Shown here in pieces: positions 24,538-33,523 of a DNA stretch of 64,000 nt; the stretch's first letter is position 1, and each line of letters opens with the position of its first letter. Where the stretch lies: positions 223,134 through 287,133 of the forward strand of contig DGAG01000011.1 in assembly GCA_002382325.1 (NCBI GenBank), written 5' to 3'. Source of the stretch: Epsilonproteobacteria bacterium UBA4036 (lineage in GTDB: Bacteria; Campylobacterota; Campylobacteria; Campylobacterales; Arcobacteraceae). A program made the translations under genes and the position numbers. Under the pieces are notes generated by a model. The model was not told the origin of the DNA, made no database searches, and saw nothing but the letters and a program-made list of their open reading frames with translations.

Positions 24538-27366
24538 ATGCTAGAGGGAAATTACAAAAAATTTTACGAAGAGATTATCTCATTTATACCTAAAGAGTAT
24601 CTGTTTACCGATAAGTTACATACACTCACTTACGGCAGCGATGCCTCTTTTTATCGACTTATACCCAAAATTGTCATCAAAGCCCAAAATGCTTTACACG
24701 TCAAAACCATACTTGAACATGCCACGAAGTATCAGCTGAGTGTTACATTTAGAGCAGCGGGAACTTCACTTTCAGGACAAGCCATCAGTGACTCTATTTT
24801 AGTCATTACTTCACGAAACTGGAGAGGGTTTGTGGTCTCACCACAAAAAGATTATATCAGTTTAGAGCCTTCCATTACGGGGGCTAGTGCCAATGCGGCA
24901 TTGGCTCCTTTTGGAAAAAAAATAGGTCCAGACCCTGCAAGTATTGATGCAGCGATGATTGGAGGAATTGCAGCGAATAATGCTTCGGGGATGTGTTGTG
25001 GTGTTGCTCAAAACTCCTACCAAACACTCAAATCGATGAAAATCATTTTTTACGATGGTACGGTTTTGGATACGTCTGATACGAGAAGCAAAGAGTTGTT
25101 TAAACAAAAACATTCTCAATTTATTGATCAATTAGATTCGTACGCCCAATCGGTTAAAGCCAATAAAAGTTTGAGTGAAAAAATCAAAAAGAAGTTTAAA
25201 ATCAAAAACACCTGTGGTTACTCTTTAAATGCCTTGGTGGATTATGATGATGTGTTTGAAGTCTTGCAACACTTGATTATTGGAAGTGAAGGAACGTTAG
25301 CGTTTATTCAAGAGATAACGTACTATACGGTTGAAGATTATCAACACAAAGCCAGTAGCTTAGTCTTTTTTGAAAACATCAATGAAGCGTGCAGTGCCGT
25401 AGCAACACTTAAACTTTCAAAAGGTATTCAAGTGGATGCCGTTGAACTTATGGACAATAAAGCACTCAAATCTGTGCAAGACCAAAAAGGGATGCCCTCG
25501 TATTTAAAAGAGTTCAATGAAGACGTGGCGGCTTTATTGGTTGAAACCAGAGCCCCCAATGAAGATGCCTTAGTGCAACAAACACAAAAAATTGTAACCT
25601 TGCTTGAAGCGTTTAAAACCGTTCGAGAGATTGCCTTTACGTCCATAAAACAAGAGTATGAACTCTTTTGGAAAATACGAAAAGGACTTTTCCCTGCAGT
25701 GGGTGCAGTACGTCAAACGGGTACCACTGTAATCATAGAAGATGTGGCTTTTAATATCGAAGATTTAGCCCAAGGAACCCTACAGTTACAAGCGTTGTTC
25801 AAAAAACATGGTTATAACGAAGCCTTGATTTTTGGTCATGCGTTAGAGGGGAATTTACACTTTGTGTTTACCCAAGATTTCTCCACGCAAAAAGAGATTG
25901 CACGATACGATGCCTTTATGCAAGATGTTACACAATTAGTGGCAGTCAAATACCAAGGAAGTTTAAAAGCAGAACACGGCACAGGGCGAAATATGGCGGC
26001 ATTTGTTGAACTGGAGTGGGGAAATGATGCGTATGCTTTAATGAAAGATATAAAGAATTTGTTTGACCCTTTAGGCATTTTAAACCCAGGGGTGATTATC
26101 AACGAGGATCATGAAGCACATTTAAAAAACTTAAAACCTCTTCCTCGTACCAATGAAATTGTTGATAAGTGTATTGAGTGTGGGTTTTGTGAACCGTATT
26201 GTCCCTCAAACATCATCACCTTTACCCCACGGCATCGAATCATTGCTTCACGAGAAATCAGTCGCTTAGAAGATGAAGAGAACGATTTTATACAAAGCGA
26301 AGCACTGAAAAAAGCGTATCAGTACGATGGGCTTGAAACCTGTGCTACGTGCAGTTTGTGTTCAACCGTTTGTCCTGTGGGAATTGATACAGGAAACCTA
26401 ACGAAATATTTGCGTAACAAACAAATACAACCCAGCCAAGAAAAACAAGCCGATTTTATCGTCAATCATTTTTCAAGTGTGTTAAGTGGGGTTAAAATGG
26501 GTTTACGCGTTGCCAATTGGACGCACCGTATTTTAGGGACACGCAATATGGAAACACTCACTCAAGGATTGCGAAAAATCTCTAAAAACACCATTCCATT
26601 GTGGACAAAAAGTTTACCCAAACCTGTGACCATCAACAAAAACAGTGTCAAACTCATTGCTTCATCGAAAAAAGTGGTCTATTTTACCTCATGTTTAAAT
26701 CGAACCATGGGACAAGCCCAAAACAGCACCCAGACAGATAATCTTTTTGATGTCACCTTAGAATTATTGACACGAGCAGGGTTTGAAGTGATTTTTCCTA
26801 ATAACTTAGAGAATCTGTGTTGCGGAATGCCTTTTTCATCAAAAGGGTATTTTAATCAAGCCAATAAAAAATCCCAAGAGTTAGAAATGGCATTACTCGA
26901 AGCTTCCAATCATGGAGAGTTTCCCGTTTTATGTGATACAAGTCCTTGTACGAAAAAAATGATGGAGAGTTTTAAAAGCCAAATGGCTGTTTATGAACCC
27001 ATTGAGTTTTCATTGAACTATTTACTGCCTTCTTTAACCATTACGAAATTGGATGAACCCATTGTGATACACACCACATGCAGTTCAAGAAAAATGGGCT
27101 TACACGATAAGTTTATTACGTTAGCTAAAGCGTGTGCCAATGAGGTGATTGTGCCTGCGGATGTCAAGTGTTGTGGTTTTGCAGGGGATCGAGGTTTTAA
27201 TTTTCCTGAATTAAATGCGTCGGCATTAAGCAGTTTAAAACAAAGCATACCCAATGGCGTGAAACTCGCGTTTAGCACAAGTAAAACGTGTGAAATTGGT
27301 TTGAGTGAACAAAGTGGTGTGGATTATAATTCCATCTTTTATTTACTTAAAAAAGTGAGTCAATAA
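24538..27366 (+). CDS. FAD/Fe-S D-lactate dehydrogenase (Dld-II type)
   Basis: A 942-residue fusion enzyme that oxidises D-lactate to pyruvate and passes electrons to the respiratory chain. The N-terminal FAD_binding_4 domain has TFRAAGTSLSGQA near residue 80 and PDPASIDAAMIGGIAANNASGM near 140. An FAD-oxidase C-terminal domain follows (HALEGNLHF; KAEHGTGRNMAAFVE). Two ferredoxin clusters are CIECGFCEPYCP near 542 and CATCSLCSTVCP near 605. Two CCG domains end the protein (LCCGMPFSSKG, KCCGFAGDRGF). The architecture matches the Campylobacter and Shewanella membrane-associated D-lactate oxidases. The gene follows the TRAP operon with its own AAAAAAGGAAAAG site. Glycolate oxidase activity is a less likely alternative. 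Confidence 0.88.
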   Translation: MLEGNYKKFYEEIISFIPKEYLFTDKLHTLTYGSDASFYRLIPKIVIKAQNALHVKTILEHATKYQLSVTFRAAGTSLSGQAISDSILVITSRNWRGFVVSPQKDYISLEPSITGASANAALAPFGKKIGPDPASIDAAMIGGIAANNASGMCCGVAQNSYQTLKSMKIIFYDGTVLDTSDTRSKELFKQKHSQFIDQLDSYAQSVKANKSLSEKIKKKFKIKNTCGYSLNALVDYDDVFEVLQHLIIGSEGTLAFIQEITYYTVEDYQHKASSLVFFENINEACSAVATLKLSKGIQVDAVELMDNKALKSVQDQKGMPSYLKEFNEDVAALLVETRAPNEDALVQQTQKIVTLLEAFKTVREIAFTSIKQEYELFWKIRKGLFPAVGAVRQTGTTVIIEDVAFNIEDLAQGTLQLQALFKKHGYNEALIFGHALEGNLHFVFTQDFSTQKEIARYDAFMQDVTQLVAVKYQGSLKAEHGTGRNMAAFVELEWGNDAYALMKDIKNLFDPLGILNPGVIINEDHEAHLKNLKPLPRTNEIVDKCIECGFCEPYCPSNIITFTPRHRIIASREISRLEDEENDFIQSEALKKAYQYDGLETCATCSLCSTVCPVGIDTGNLTKYLRNKQIQPSQEKQADFIVNHFSSVLSGVKMGLRVANWTHRILGTRNMETLTQGLRKISKNTIPLWTKSLPKPVTINKNSVKLIASSKKVVYFTSCLNRTMGQAQNSTQTDNLFDVTLELLTRAGFEVIFPNNLENLCCGMPFSSKGYFNQANKKSQELEMALLEASNHGEFPVLCDTSPCTKKMMESFKSQMAVYEPIEFSLNYLLPSLTITKLDEPIVIHTTCSSRKMGLHDKFITLAKACANEVIVPADVKCCGFAGDRGFNFPELNASALSSLKQSIPNGVKLAFSTSKTCEIGLSEQSGVDYNSIFYLLKKVSQ

Positions 27367-27381
27367 AACTTTAGAGCTTAC

Positions 27382-27411
27382 GTGCTAAGTGTTAAAATAA
27401 ACACTTAGCAC
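27382..27411. terminator. Convergent hairpin (likely terminator)
   Basis: Perfect 12-bp arms GTGCTAAGTGTT/AACACTTAGCAC enclose a 6-base AT loop, between the convergent dehydrogenase and DUF1538 genes. T tracts are weak on both sides, so it may terminate poorly or act in both directions. Confidence 0.6.
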
Positions 27412-27417
27412 CCTAAA

Positions 27418-28908
27418 TTAAGCGAAGTTTTTTATAAGTTTTTGCGTAATAATACTGTAACCCAAAACGGTAATCATGGGAAACACTGAAGCAAAAGCAA
27501 TCAGTCCAAAACCGTCCATTAAGACATCTCTGCCTTCAATATTGGTTGCCAAATAAATCCCAAAAGCCGTAACAATAGGTACCGTTATTTCAGAAGTGGT
27601 TACTCCTCCTAAATCAAAAGCAAAAGCGGTCATGTGTGAGGGGGCAAAAATGGTCAGAACTACAACAAATGAGTATAAAATCGTAATCAAAAGCCAAATA
27701 TCATAGCCTTGAACAATTTTATACGTACCCAATAAAATCCCACAGCCTACGCCTAATGCAACCAATAAACGAATAATCGTTACGTTTAAACTCACTTCAC
27801 TGTAACGGTCAGCTTGTTTGATAACGGCAACCAAAGCAGGTTCTGCCATAGTCGTACCAAAACCAATTAAAAAAGCAAAGAGTAAAATAAAAAAGAGACT
27901 GTCTCTATCGACTAAATTTGTTGCGATGGATTCTCCTATGGGAAAAAGTCCTAATTTAATTCCAATAATAAATCCATACAAACCAATAACCAAAAAAATA
28001 AAACCAAGAACAACTCTAAAAAGATTGGGAAGAGGTTTTCTAAGAATCAAATATTGAAACACTACAATAGTTAAGATAATGGGTAAGATATTGGTAAATG
28101 TTCCTAATAAGCCTTGTAATATGCCTAAAATATCAAAATCCACTGATGTTTTTGCTTGAGTTGCTGTTTGAACTAATTCAGAGCCATTTGCACTAAAATC
28201 ACTGCCTAAAGCAAAAATACCATACAATTGAATACTGATCATAGGCGTAATAGCAGCAAGAGCAACAAAACCAAAGCCATCTTTTAAAACACTTCTTCCT
28301 TGCAATGCTGAAGCAATTCCAATACCCAATGCCACAATTAAAGGTACCGTGGCTACATTGGTGGCAACTCCGCCTGAATCATAGGCTAAGCCTACAATAC
28401 TTCGAGGGGTAAAATAGGTAATAATTAAAACTAAAACATATCCTCCAACAATAATTTTGGCAATGGGCCAACCAAGCAGTGAACGAATAATTCCAAAAGC
28501 CGTAATGCTTCCTACCGAGATGGCAATAATGATTCGTAGGGTAAATGCATCTAAGATTCCATGAGTGATGGTTTGAGCTTGGGTTGCCACAGCAATAATG
28601 GCAGGTTCTGCAATGGAGGCTGAAAAGCCCAAAGCAAAACCAAACAAAGCAAACCAAAACAAAGAACGCTTTTCTAAAAATTCATTGGATAAGCTATTGC
28701 CTAAAGGGAAAACACCAATTTCTAATCCCATTAAAAAGAAAGTTACCCCTAAAATAACAATCACAAATCCCAAAGTAATGGAAAAGATGTTTTCAGGCAC
28801 ACTTTGAAAAACCAAGAGTTGAAATCCAATGATAATAATTAAAATGGGAATTAAATTAACAATGGATTCTACTAAAGTGTGTTTAAATTGTTTTAGGATC
28901 TCTGTCAT
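27418..28908 (-). CDS. DUF1538 membrane protein with internal duplication
   Basis: A 496-residue integral membrane protein with about 14 hydrophobic segments, matching the uncharacterised DUF1538 family. The two halves are clearly duplicated. Near residue 105 is FSASIAEPAIIAVATQA and near 350 is FGTTMAEPALVAVIKQA. Each half then has a conserved gly-rich motif (DSGGVATNVATVP; DLGGVTTSEITVP) and a GRSVLKDGFG / GRDVLMDGFG signature. The AEPA and GGVxT motifs suggest a transport core, but no substrate is known. It is the last gene of a usp/PII-like/CBS operon, 7 bases after the CBS gene, which suggests ligand-gated regulation of transport. Confidence 0.8.
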   Translation of the reverse strand: MTEILKQFKHTLVESIVNLIPILIIIIGFQLLVFQSVPENIFSITLGFVIVILGVTFFLMGLEIGVFPLGNSLSNEFLEKRSLFWFALFGFALGFSASIAEPAIIAVATQAQTITHGILDAFTLRIIIAISVGSITAFGIIRSLLGWPIAKIIVGGYVLVLIITYFTPRSIVGLAYDSGGVATNVATVPLIVALGIGIASALQGRSVLKDGFGFVALAAITPMISIQLYGIFALGSDFSANGSELVQTATQAKTSVDFDILGILQGLLGTFTNILPIILTIVVFQYLILRKPLPNLFRVVLGFIFLVIGLYGFIIGIKLGLFPIGESIATNLVDRDSLFFILLFAFLIGFGTTMAEPALVAVIKQADRYSEVSLNVTIIRLLVALGVGCGILLGTYKIVQGYDIWLLITILYSFVVVLTIFAPSHMTAFAFDLGGVTTSEITVPIVTAFGIYLATNIEGRDVLMDGFGLIAFASVFPMITVLGYSIITQKLIKNFA

Positions 28909-28915
28909 AACTTAA

Positions 28916-29314
28916 TTAATCAATCAATGATAATACATAATCGGTCAAATCAGTAACAGATAAGACACCTTTGAGTTCATTGTTATCCGTAACAGCAACT
29001 CGCTTGATGTTATGTTCCATCATAATTTTAGCGGCATATTTCACATCAATTTTAGATGAAACACTAAAGGCAGGTTTTTTATAAATATCATAGACATTTA
29101 AAAGTTCAATATCACCGTCTTCTGCCATAATTCTTCGTAATATTTGTGTGTTGGTAATAATACCATAGGCATCGCTGTCACAACTTTTTTCCACAATCAA
29201 CGATTTTAAATTTTTTCGTTTCATAAGTTGTAATGCTTCTTTAAGCGTAGCATACGGCTTTATCGTGGTTACATTGGTTTTCATAATATGTTCAACTAAT
29301 ATTTTTGGGTTCAT
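28916..29314 (-). CDS. Two-CBS-domain protein
   Basis: A 132-residue protein made of a CBS pair: VEHIMKTNVTTIKPYATLKEALQLM and YDIYKKPAFSVSSKIDVKYAAKIMMEHNIKRVAVTD. CBS pairs bind adenosyl nucleotides such as AMP, ATP or c-di-AMP and gate partner proteins. There is no catalytic domain. Start overlaps the stop of the PII-like gene by one base and the stop is 7 bases from the DUF1538 gene, so it is likely a regulatory subunit of that membrane protein. Confidence 0.8.
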   Translation of the reverse strand: MNPKILVEHIMKTNVTTIKPYATLKEALQLMKRKNLKSLIVEKSCDSDAYGIITNTQILRRIMAEDGDIELLNVYDIYKKPAFSVSSKIDVKYAAKIMMEHNIKRVAVTDNNELKGVLSVTDLTDYVLSLID

Positions 29315-29664
29315 TATAAAATCTCCTCACTGATAATATTTTCTTCAAACTTTTTAATAATATTGTCGTTTAAGCCAACAATATGCGAAATAGGGGTTGT
29401 AAAAGCAATACAATCGCTTTTTTTATCTTCAATCTCTTTCTTAATGGCTTTTAAGATGCTTTTTGATATTTTCTCTTCTAATATGTACAAAAGGACAATC
29501 TGATTGCCTTCAAAAGTCAGAGAGAAAAAACTCTTTTTTTCTTCATTTCCTGTTCCTCGTGCTTGAATGATGGTTGCTCCACTAGCACCCGCATTTTTAG
29601 CAACGGTTTTTAAACTCTCTTCATATTCTGATGAAGCGATGACAACAAGAGCAACAAATTTCAT
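29314..29664 (-). CDS. PII-like signalling protein
   Basis: A 116-residue protein with the PII (GlnB-like) trimer fold pattern. The segment GATIIQARGTG at residues 29-39 leads into a T-loop equivalent (NEEKKSFFSLTFE). The typical B-loop TGxxGDGKI is absent, so it is a divergent PII-like protein rather than GlnB, and no ammonium transporter is nearby. It would bind a nucleotide and signal to the CBS or DUF1538 protein; that is inference from the operon. It lies 9 bases after the Usp gene. Confidence 0.7.
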   Translation of the reverse strand: MKFVALVVIASSEYEESLKTVAKNAGASGATIIQARGTGNEEKKSFFSLTFEGNQIVLLYILEEKISKSILKAIKKEIEDKKSDCIAFTTPISHIVGLNDNIIKKFEENIISEEIL

Positions 29665-29673
29665 AGGATTCCT

Positions 29674-30501
29674 TTAATTGATTTTTTTGACCAAAATATT
29701 TTTATGAGAGTGTTCGACTAAGTCAAACGCAAAAAAACTAAAATGTCCTGTAGTGTGAACGGCAATTAAATCACACTTTAACTCATCGGCTTTTTTAGCA
29801 AACTCTTCGGCATCTAAACTGCCCTCTTGAGTAATAAGTTCAAGTTCATTGGCAATATTAATCGTATCAAAAAAATCATTGGCTTCATTAATCGCAGATG
29901 TTTTTATGTCTTTTTGAAAAAGTGTCATTTCACTTTTATCTAAACCGTAAAAATTTAAACGATTTTCAAAAGGAACGGTATAGCTGTAAAAGAGTTTGAT
30001 TTTAGCCGTTTTTAAAAATTGTGCCACTTCGTAAATATAGGTTTTAGACTCATCTGATAAATCCGTAGGAATCATAATGGTGTTAAACTCCAAAGGACGA
30101 TTGGATTTCATAATTAAGCTGGGAGTATTTAAATTACGGACAATATCTTTAGTATTCGAACCCAAGAAAAATTGGTTGATATGACTTCTTTCTCCGCTGT
30201 TTCCTAAAATAACCAAAGAGATATTGAGTTTGTCCACATGATAAGCAATTTGCTCATCGATTTTTCCCTCTACGCAATAAAATTGCGATGCTTGAAGTGT
30301 AGGAAAATATTTGTGTAAAACCTCAAAACTGTTTTTGCCAATTTCTGAAAGATTTTTGACTTTTGAAAAAATAGAACTCTCAACCACATGAACAATAAAA
30401 AGTTCAGAGGGTTTGTTGTGGATAAACTCCAAAACACGTTCAATGATTTTAAAGCTTTTTTGCGAAAAATCGGTGGCAATTAAAATTTTACTGTTATTCA
30501 T
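29674..30501 (-). CDS. Tandem universal stress protein (UspA family)
   Basis: A 275-residue protein with two Usp domains. The first (residues about 1-135) starts KILIATDFSQKS and has the ATP-loop-like GNSGERSHINQFFLGS. The second starts TIMIPTDLSDES near residue 145; its loop is degenerate (HTTGHFSFFAFDLVEHS). It heads the minus-strand operon. A GATACAAT -10 box on the minus strand at 30551-30556 is the likely promoter. A tandem Usp paralogue lies on the other side of the divergent antiporter gene. Confidence 0.85.
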   Translation of the reverse strand: MNNSKILIATDFSQKSFKIIERVLEFIHNKPSELFIVHVVESSIFSKVKNLSEIGKNSFEVLHKYFPTLQASQFYCVEGKIDEQIAYHVDKLNISLVILGNSGERSHINQFFLGSNTKDIVRNLNTPSLIMKSNRPLEFNTIMIPTDLSDESKTYIYEVAQFLKTAKIKLFYSYTVPFENRLNFYGLDKSEMTLFQKDIKTSAINEANDFFDTINIANELELITQEGSLDAEEFAKKADELKCDLIAVHTTGHFSFFAFDLVEHSHKNILVKKIN

Positions 30502-30550
30502 GAAAAATCCTTTTTTAAATAATTTGATTTGTTGTTAGTACGTATGAATA

Positions 30551-30556
30551 ATTGTA
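30551..30556 (-). promoter_or_regulatory. Likely -10 box for the usp/PII/CBS/DUF1538 operon
   Basis: TACAAT on the minus strand, preceded by GA as in other -10 boxes of this window, 50 bases before the Usp start. It faces away from the TATAAT at 30620. Confidence 0.45.
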
Positions 30557-30619
30557 TCTAAAAAGTATTAATAACTCTTTTTAGTTGAATGTTTTTCAAA
30601 AAAATGACCATTTTTAAGC

Positions 30620-30625
30620 TATAAT
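30620..30625 (+). promoter_or_regulatory. Likely -10 box for the antiporter gene
   Basis: TATAAT, 36 bases upstream of the antiporter start, in the divergent spacer shared with the Usp operon. Confidence 0.45.
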
Positions 30626-30660
30626 CGTTTATATTTTAAAAAAATTATAAATGGAAAATA

Positions 30661-32109
30661 ATGGAAACAATAGAAATTTATCTTCTTATTACTGCCTTTT
30701 TAATGCTTTTAAGTGTGGTATCAAGTAAACTTTCTAACACCTTTGGTATCCCTGCACTTTTTATCTTTTTAGGTTTAGGAATGTTAGCAGGTTCAGATGG
30801 TATTTTAGGCATTTATTTTGATGATGTTGCATTGGCACAAAACATTGGAACCTTGGCATTGATTTTTATTTTATTTGGGGGAGGTTTAGATACCACTTGG
30901 AAAGCGATTAAACCCGTTTTAAAAGAAGGTGTCATCTTAGCCACCTTGGGAGTTTTTCTAACGGCTTTTGTGGTGGCGTTAGGAGTCTATTTTGTATTTG
31001 ATTTTACCTTTTTAGAAGCGTTATTGTTAGGAGCGATTATCTCTTCAACGGATGCAGCTGCGGTTTTTGCGATTTTAAGAGCAAAAGGGATTGCTCTTAA
31101 AAAGAAGATTACTCCTCTTTTGGAATTGGAATCAGGAAGCAATGACCCTATGGCAATTTTTCTGACCATTGCAATTTTACAAATTATTTTGTTGCCCAAT
31201 GAAACGTCCGTGGGTGATTGGATTATAAAATTTTTTTTGCAATTTATTATTGGTGGAGTATTTGGATACGCCTTTGGTGCCGTTATGCCTATTATTTTAA
31301 ATCGAATTCATTTGAGTTTTTATGGTCTTTATCCCGTGTTTACCATCGGATGGGTGTTATTGCTTTTTGCTTCAAGTTCGATGTTGGGAGGTAACGGCTT
31401 TTTAGCTGTCTATTTAGCAGGAATTGTGGCAAATACCAAAGAGTTTGTTCATAAAAAAAATTTGGTGGGATTTCACGACGGATTGTCATGGATTATGCAA
31501 ATTACTGTTTTCTTGGCATTGGGTTTGTTGGTTTTTCCTTCAGAATTACCTGAAGTGGCTTGGCAAGGGTTGGCGATTGCTTTGTGGTTGATGTTTATTG
31601 CAAGACCAGTAGGGGTGTTTATTAGTTTGGCGTTGAGTTCATTTAATATTCGAGAAAAAGCGTTTATCTCTTGGGTGGGTTTAAGAGGAGCTGTTCCTAT
31701 TGTTTTAGCTACATATCCCTATTTATCAGAAGGATATGACAATTCACATATTATCTTTAATACGGTTTTTTTTATGGTATTGGCATCAATTTTGATTCAA
31801 GGAACCTCTTTGCCTTTTATGGCAAAATGGCTTAAAGTTGAATCGGTGAAATATCAAAAAGAAGAGGTGGTGGCTTCTCCTTTATTGTTTAATACATTAA
31901 AGCAATTTTATATTGAAAAGGACTCTTCGGTTATAGGAAAAAGTATTGTAGAACTTGATTTGCCACTCGATTTTTTAATTTTAATGATTAATCGAAAGAA
32001 TGAGTATATCAAGCCAACAGGTTCGACTCTTTTAGAAGAAAACGATATGCTTTTGATTCAATGCAATGGAGAAAAACGCTACAGAAGAATTTTAAAACGA
32101 TTTAAATAA
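30661..32109 (+). CDS. CPA1-type K+(Na+)/H+ antiporter with TrkA-C domain
   Basis: A 482-residue cation/proton antiporter resembling NhaP2/CvrA. Twelve or so hydrophobic segments include LFIFLGLGMLAGSDG and the conserved core SSTDAAAVFAILR and LESGSNDPMA (the ND motif of proton antiporters). The membrane part ends near 390. A C-terminal TrkA-C-like domain (VIGKSIVELDLPLDFLILMI…) follows, which binds nucleotides or regulates gating in the family. It is divergent from the Usp/PII/CBS/DUF1538 operon and followed by another Usp, suggesting a shared ion-homeostasis theme. Ion specificity is not predictable. Confidence 0.85.
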   Translation: METIEIYLLITAFLMLLSVVSSKLSNTFGIPALFIFLGLGMLAGSDGILGIYFDDVALAQNIGTLALIFILFGGGLDTTWKAIKPVLKEGVILATLGVFLTAFVVALGVYFVFDFTFLEALLLGAIISSTDAAAVFAILRAKGIALKKKITPLLELESGSNDPMAIFLTIAILQIILLPNETSVGDWIIKFFLQFIIGGVFGYAFGAVMPIILNRIHLSFYGLYPVFTIGWVLLLFASSSMLGGNGFLAVYLAGIVANTKEFVHKKNLVGFHDGLSWIMQITVFLALGLLVFPSELPEVAWQGLAIALWLMFIARPVGVFISLALSSFNIREKAFISWVGLRGAVPIVLATYPYLSEGYDNSHIIFNTVFFMVLASILIQGTSLPFMAKWLKVESVKYQKEEVVASPLLFNTLKQFYIEKDSSVIGKSIVELDLPLDFLILMINRKNEYIKPTGSTLLEENDMLLIQCNGEKRYRRILKRFK

Positions 32110-32141
32110 ACAGAGGTTTCTTTGATTTTCGTTTTATATGA

Positions 32142-32147
32142 TATAAT
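32142..32147 (+). promoter_or_regulatory. Likely -10 box for the second usp gene
   Basis: TATAAT preceded by ATGA, 41 bases upstream of the usp start and after the antiporter stop. A TTGATT at 32122 is too close to be a standard -35. Confidence 0.4.
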
Positions 32148-32188
32148 CATTGTGTTACATTTTTAACAAATACAAATGGGAGAACGTA

Positions 32189-33043
32189 ATGAGTATAAAA
32201 AATATTGTGGTTGGGATTGATGGTTCTTCAATATCCAATGAAGTGTTAAAACGTGCATTTTTAATTGCAGCAAATAAAGAGATTAATATTACCGTGGTAC
32301 ATACTATTGAAACAACTCTTATGGAGACATTTTTTACCAATAAAAACAGCGATGAGGTCAAACAAGAGTTGATGATGAAAATCGCACAAGATGTTCAAAA
32401 ATTAAACCAATTTAATGCCAATGTTTCTATTCGAGTCACTTCAGGAAAAGCAGCGGATCAAATCATTGAAAAAGCCCACGATTTAAAAGCCGATTTAATT
32501 ATTATTGGGGCAAATGCCAAAGATGATTTAAGCAACAAAACCTTTGGATCAACTGCACATAACATTGCCCAAAAAAGCAATTTGCCTGTGTTGATTGTCA
32601 AAAATTCTTGCCAAAAAGCGTATGAAAATGTGTTAGCCTTTAGTGATTTAACCCCTGTTTCACAAAAAAGTATTGAGTTTGCTAAAGAGTCGTTTGAGAA
32701 TGCTTCCTTTAAATTGGTGCATGCGTACAAACAACTCAGTGATTTTACTTTGTCATTTTACAATGCCATGGAAGCCAAAGAGAAATTAAAAGATAAAGTC
32801 AAAAATCAAATTCAAGAGAGTTTTGAAGCGTTCAATAAAAAAGTGGGAATTGAAAACACCCAATTGATTGAGGCGTATTACAGTTTTAACGATGTGTTGC
32901 TTGAAGCTTCAAACAACATAGAGAATGATTTGATTGTATTGGGTTCTCATGGGGTTAAAGATACGACGGCGTTTTTACAAGGTTCAACGTCATCTTTTTT
33001 AATGGAACACACACAAAGCGATGTTTTGGTTTATGTTCCATAA
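32189..33043 (+). CDS. Tandem universal stress protein (UspA family)
   Basis: A 284-residue protein with two Usp domains. The first starts KNIVVGIDGSSISNEVL and ends with the nucleotide loop GANAKDDLSNKTFGSTAHN. The second, from about residue 150 (YENVLAFSDLTPVSQKSI), ends with GSHGVKDTTAFLQGSTSSFLM. The ATG at 32189 follows GGGAGA; an upstream GTG lacks family similarity. It lies 79 bases after the antiporter gene and is a paralogue of the Usp at 29674-30501. Usp proteins act in stress survival and sometimes bind or gate transporters. Confidence 0.88.
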   Translation: MSIKNIVVGIDGSSISNEVLKRAFLIAANKEINITVVHTIETTLMETFFTNKNSDEVKQELMMKIAQDVQKLNQFNANVSIRVTSGKAADQIIEKAHDLKADLIIIGANAKDDLSNKTFGSTAHNIAQKSNLPVLIVKNSCQKAYENVLAFSDLTPVSQKSIEFAKESFENASFKLVHAYKQLSDFTLSFYNAMEAKEKLKDKVKNQIQESFEAFNKKVGIENTQLIEAYYSFNDVLLEASNNIENDLIVLGSHGVKDTTAFLQGSTSSFLMEHTQSDVLVYVP

Positions 33044-33052
33044 ATAAGTGGA

Positions 33053-33073
33053 GTAAAGAGGTCTTCTCTTTAC
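33053..33073 (+). terminator. Possible terminator hairpin after usp
   Basis: GTAAAGAG/CTCTTTAC arms (8 bp) with a 5-base loop lie 10 bases after the usp stop. No T tract follows, so termination is uncertain. Confidence 0.4.
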
Positions 33074-33188
33074 CTCACTGTTCTGCATTAGTGTATACCA
33101 CAAATTTTTTTTCCAAATTGAAATACTCAACAAAGTTTTAAATAACATTTCTGTAACATACTTTTATCTATTTTAAAAAAGAGTTGCT

Positions 33189-33503
33189 ATGAAAATTGAT
33201 ATTTATGAAAAATTAGCACATCTTAAACCTATACTTTATAATGATGGTATAAATATCTTAGGTGTATTTGGCTCGTATGCAAGAGGTGATTATACCAATA
33301 ACAGTGACATTGATATTCTTTATGAAATCCAAGATATAAAAGCATTTATGGAAAAGAACAAGGGGTTTAGTGCTTTTTCGAAATTGGCAGACATCAAAGA
33401 GTTTTTAAAAAAAGAGCTAAATAAAGAAGTGGATTTTGTCGATAAAGACTCTTTAAATGAAATTGAAAAAGAGGTTATTTTAAAAGAGTTGAATTATTTA
33501 TAA
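33189..33503 (+). CDS. MNT-type minimal nucleotidyltransferase
   Basis: A 104-residue protein with the complete GSX10DXD catalytic pattern (GSYARGDYTNNSDIDI near residues 29-44) and a third Asp in KEVDFVDKD. It is a minimal nucleotidyltransferase of the kind that AMPylates and neutralises HEPN toxins (MntA-HepT systems). No HEPN gene is adjacent on either side, so it is an orphan or the partner has been lost. The downstream side is a 500-base gene-free region with a structured element. Alternative substrates cannot be excluded. Confidence 0.8.
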   Translation: MKIDIYEKLAHLKPILYNDGINILGVFGSYARGDYTNNSDIDILYEIQDIKAFMEKNKGFSAFSKLADIKEFLKKELNKEVDFVDKDSLNEIEKEVILKELNYL

Positions 33504-33523
33504 TAGTTTAATATCTTCTCTTA

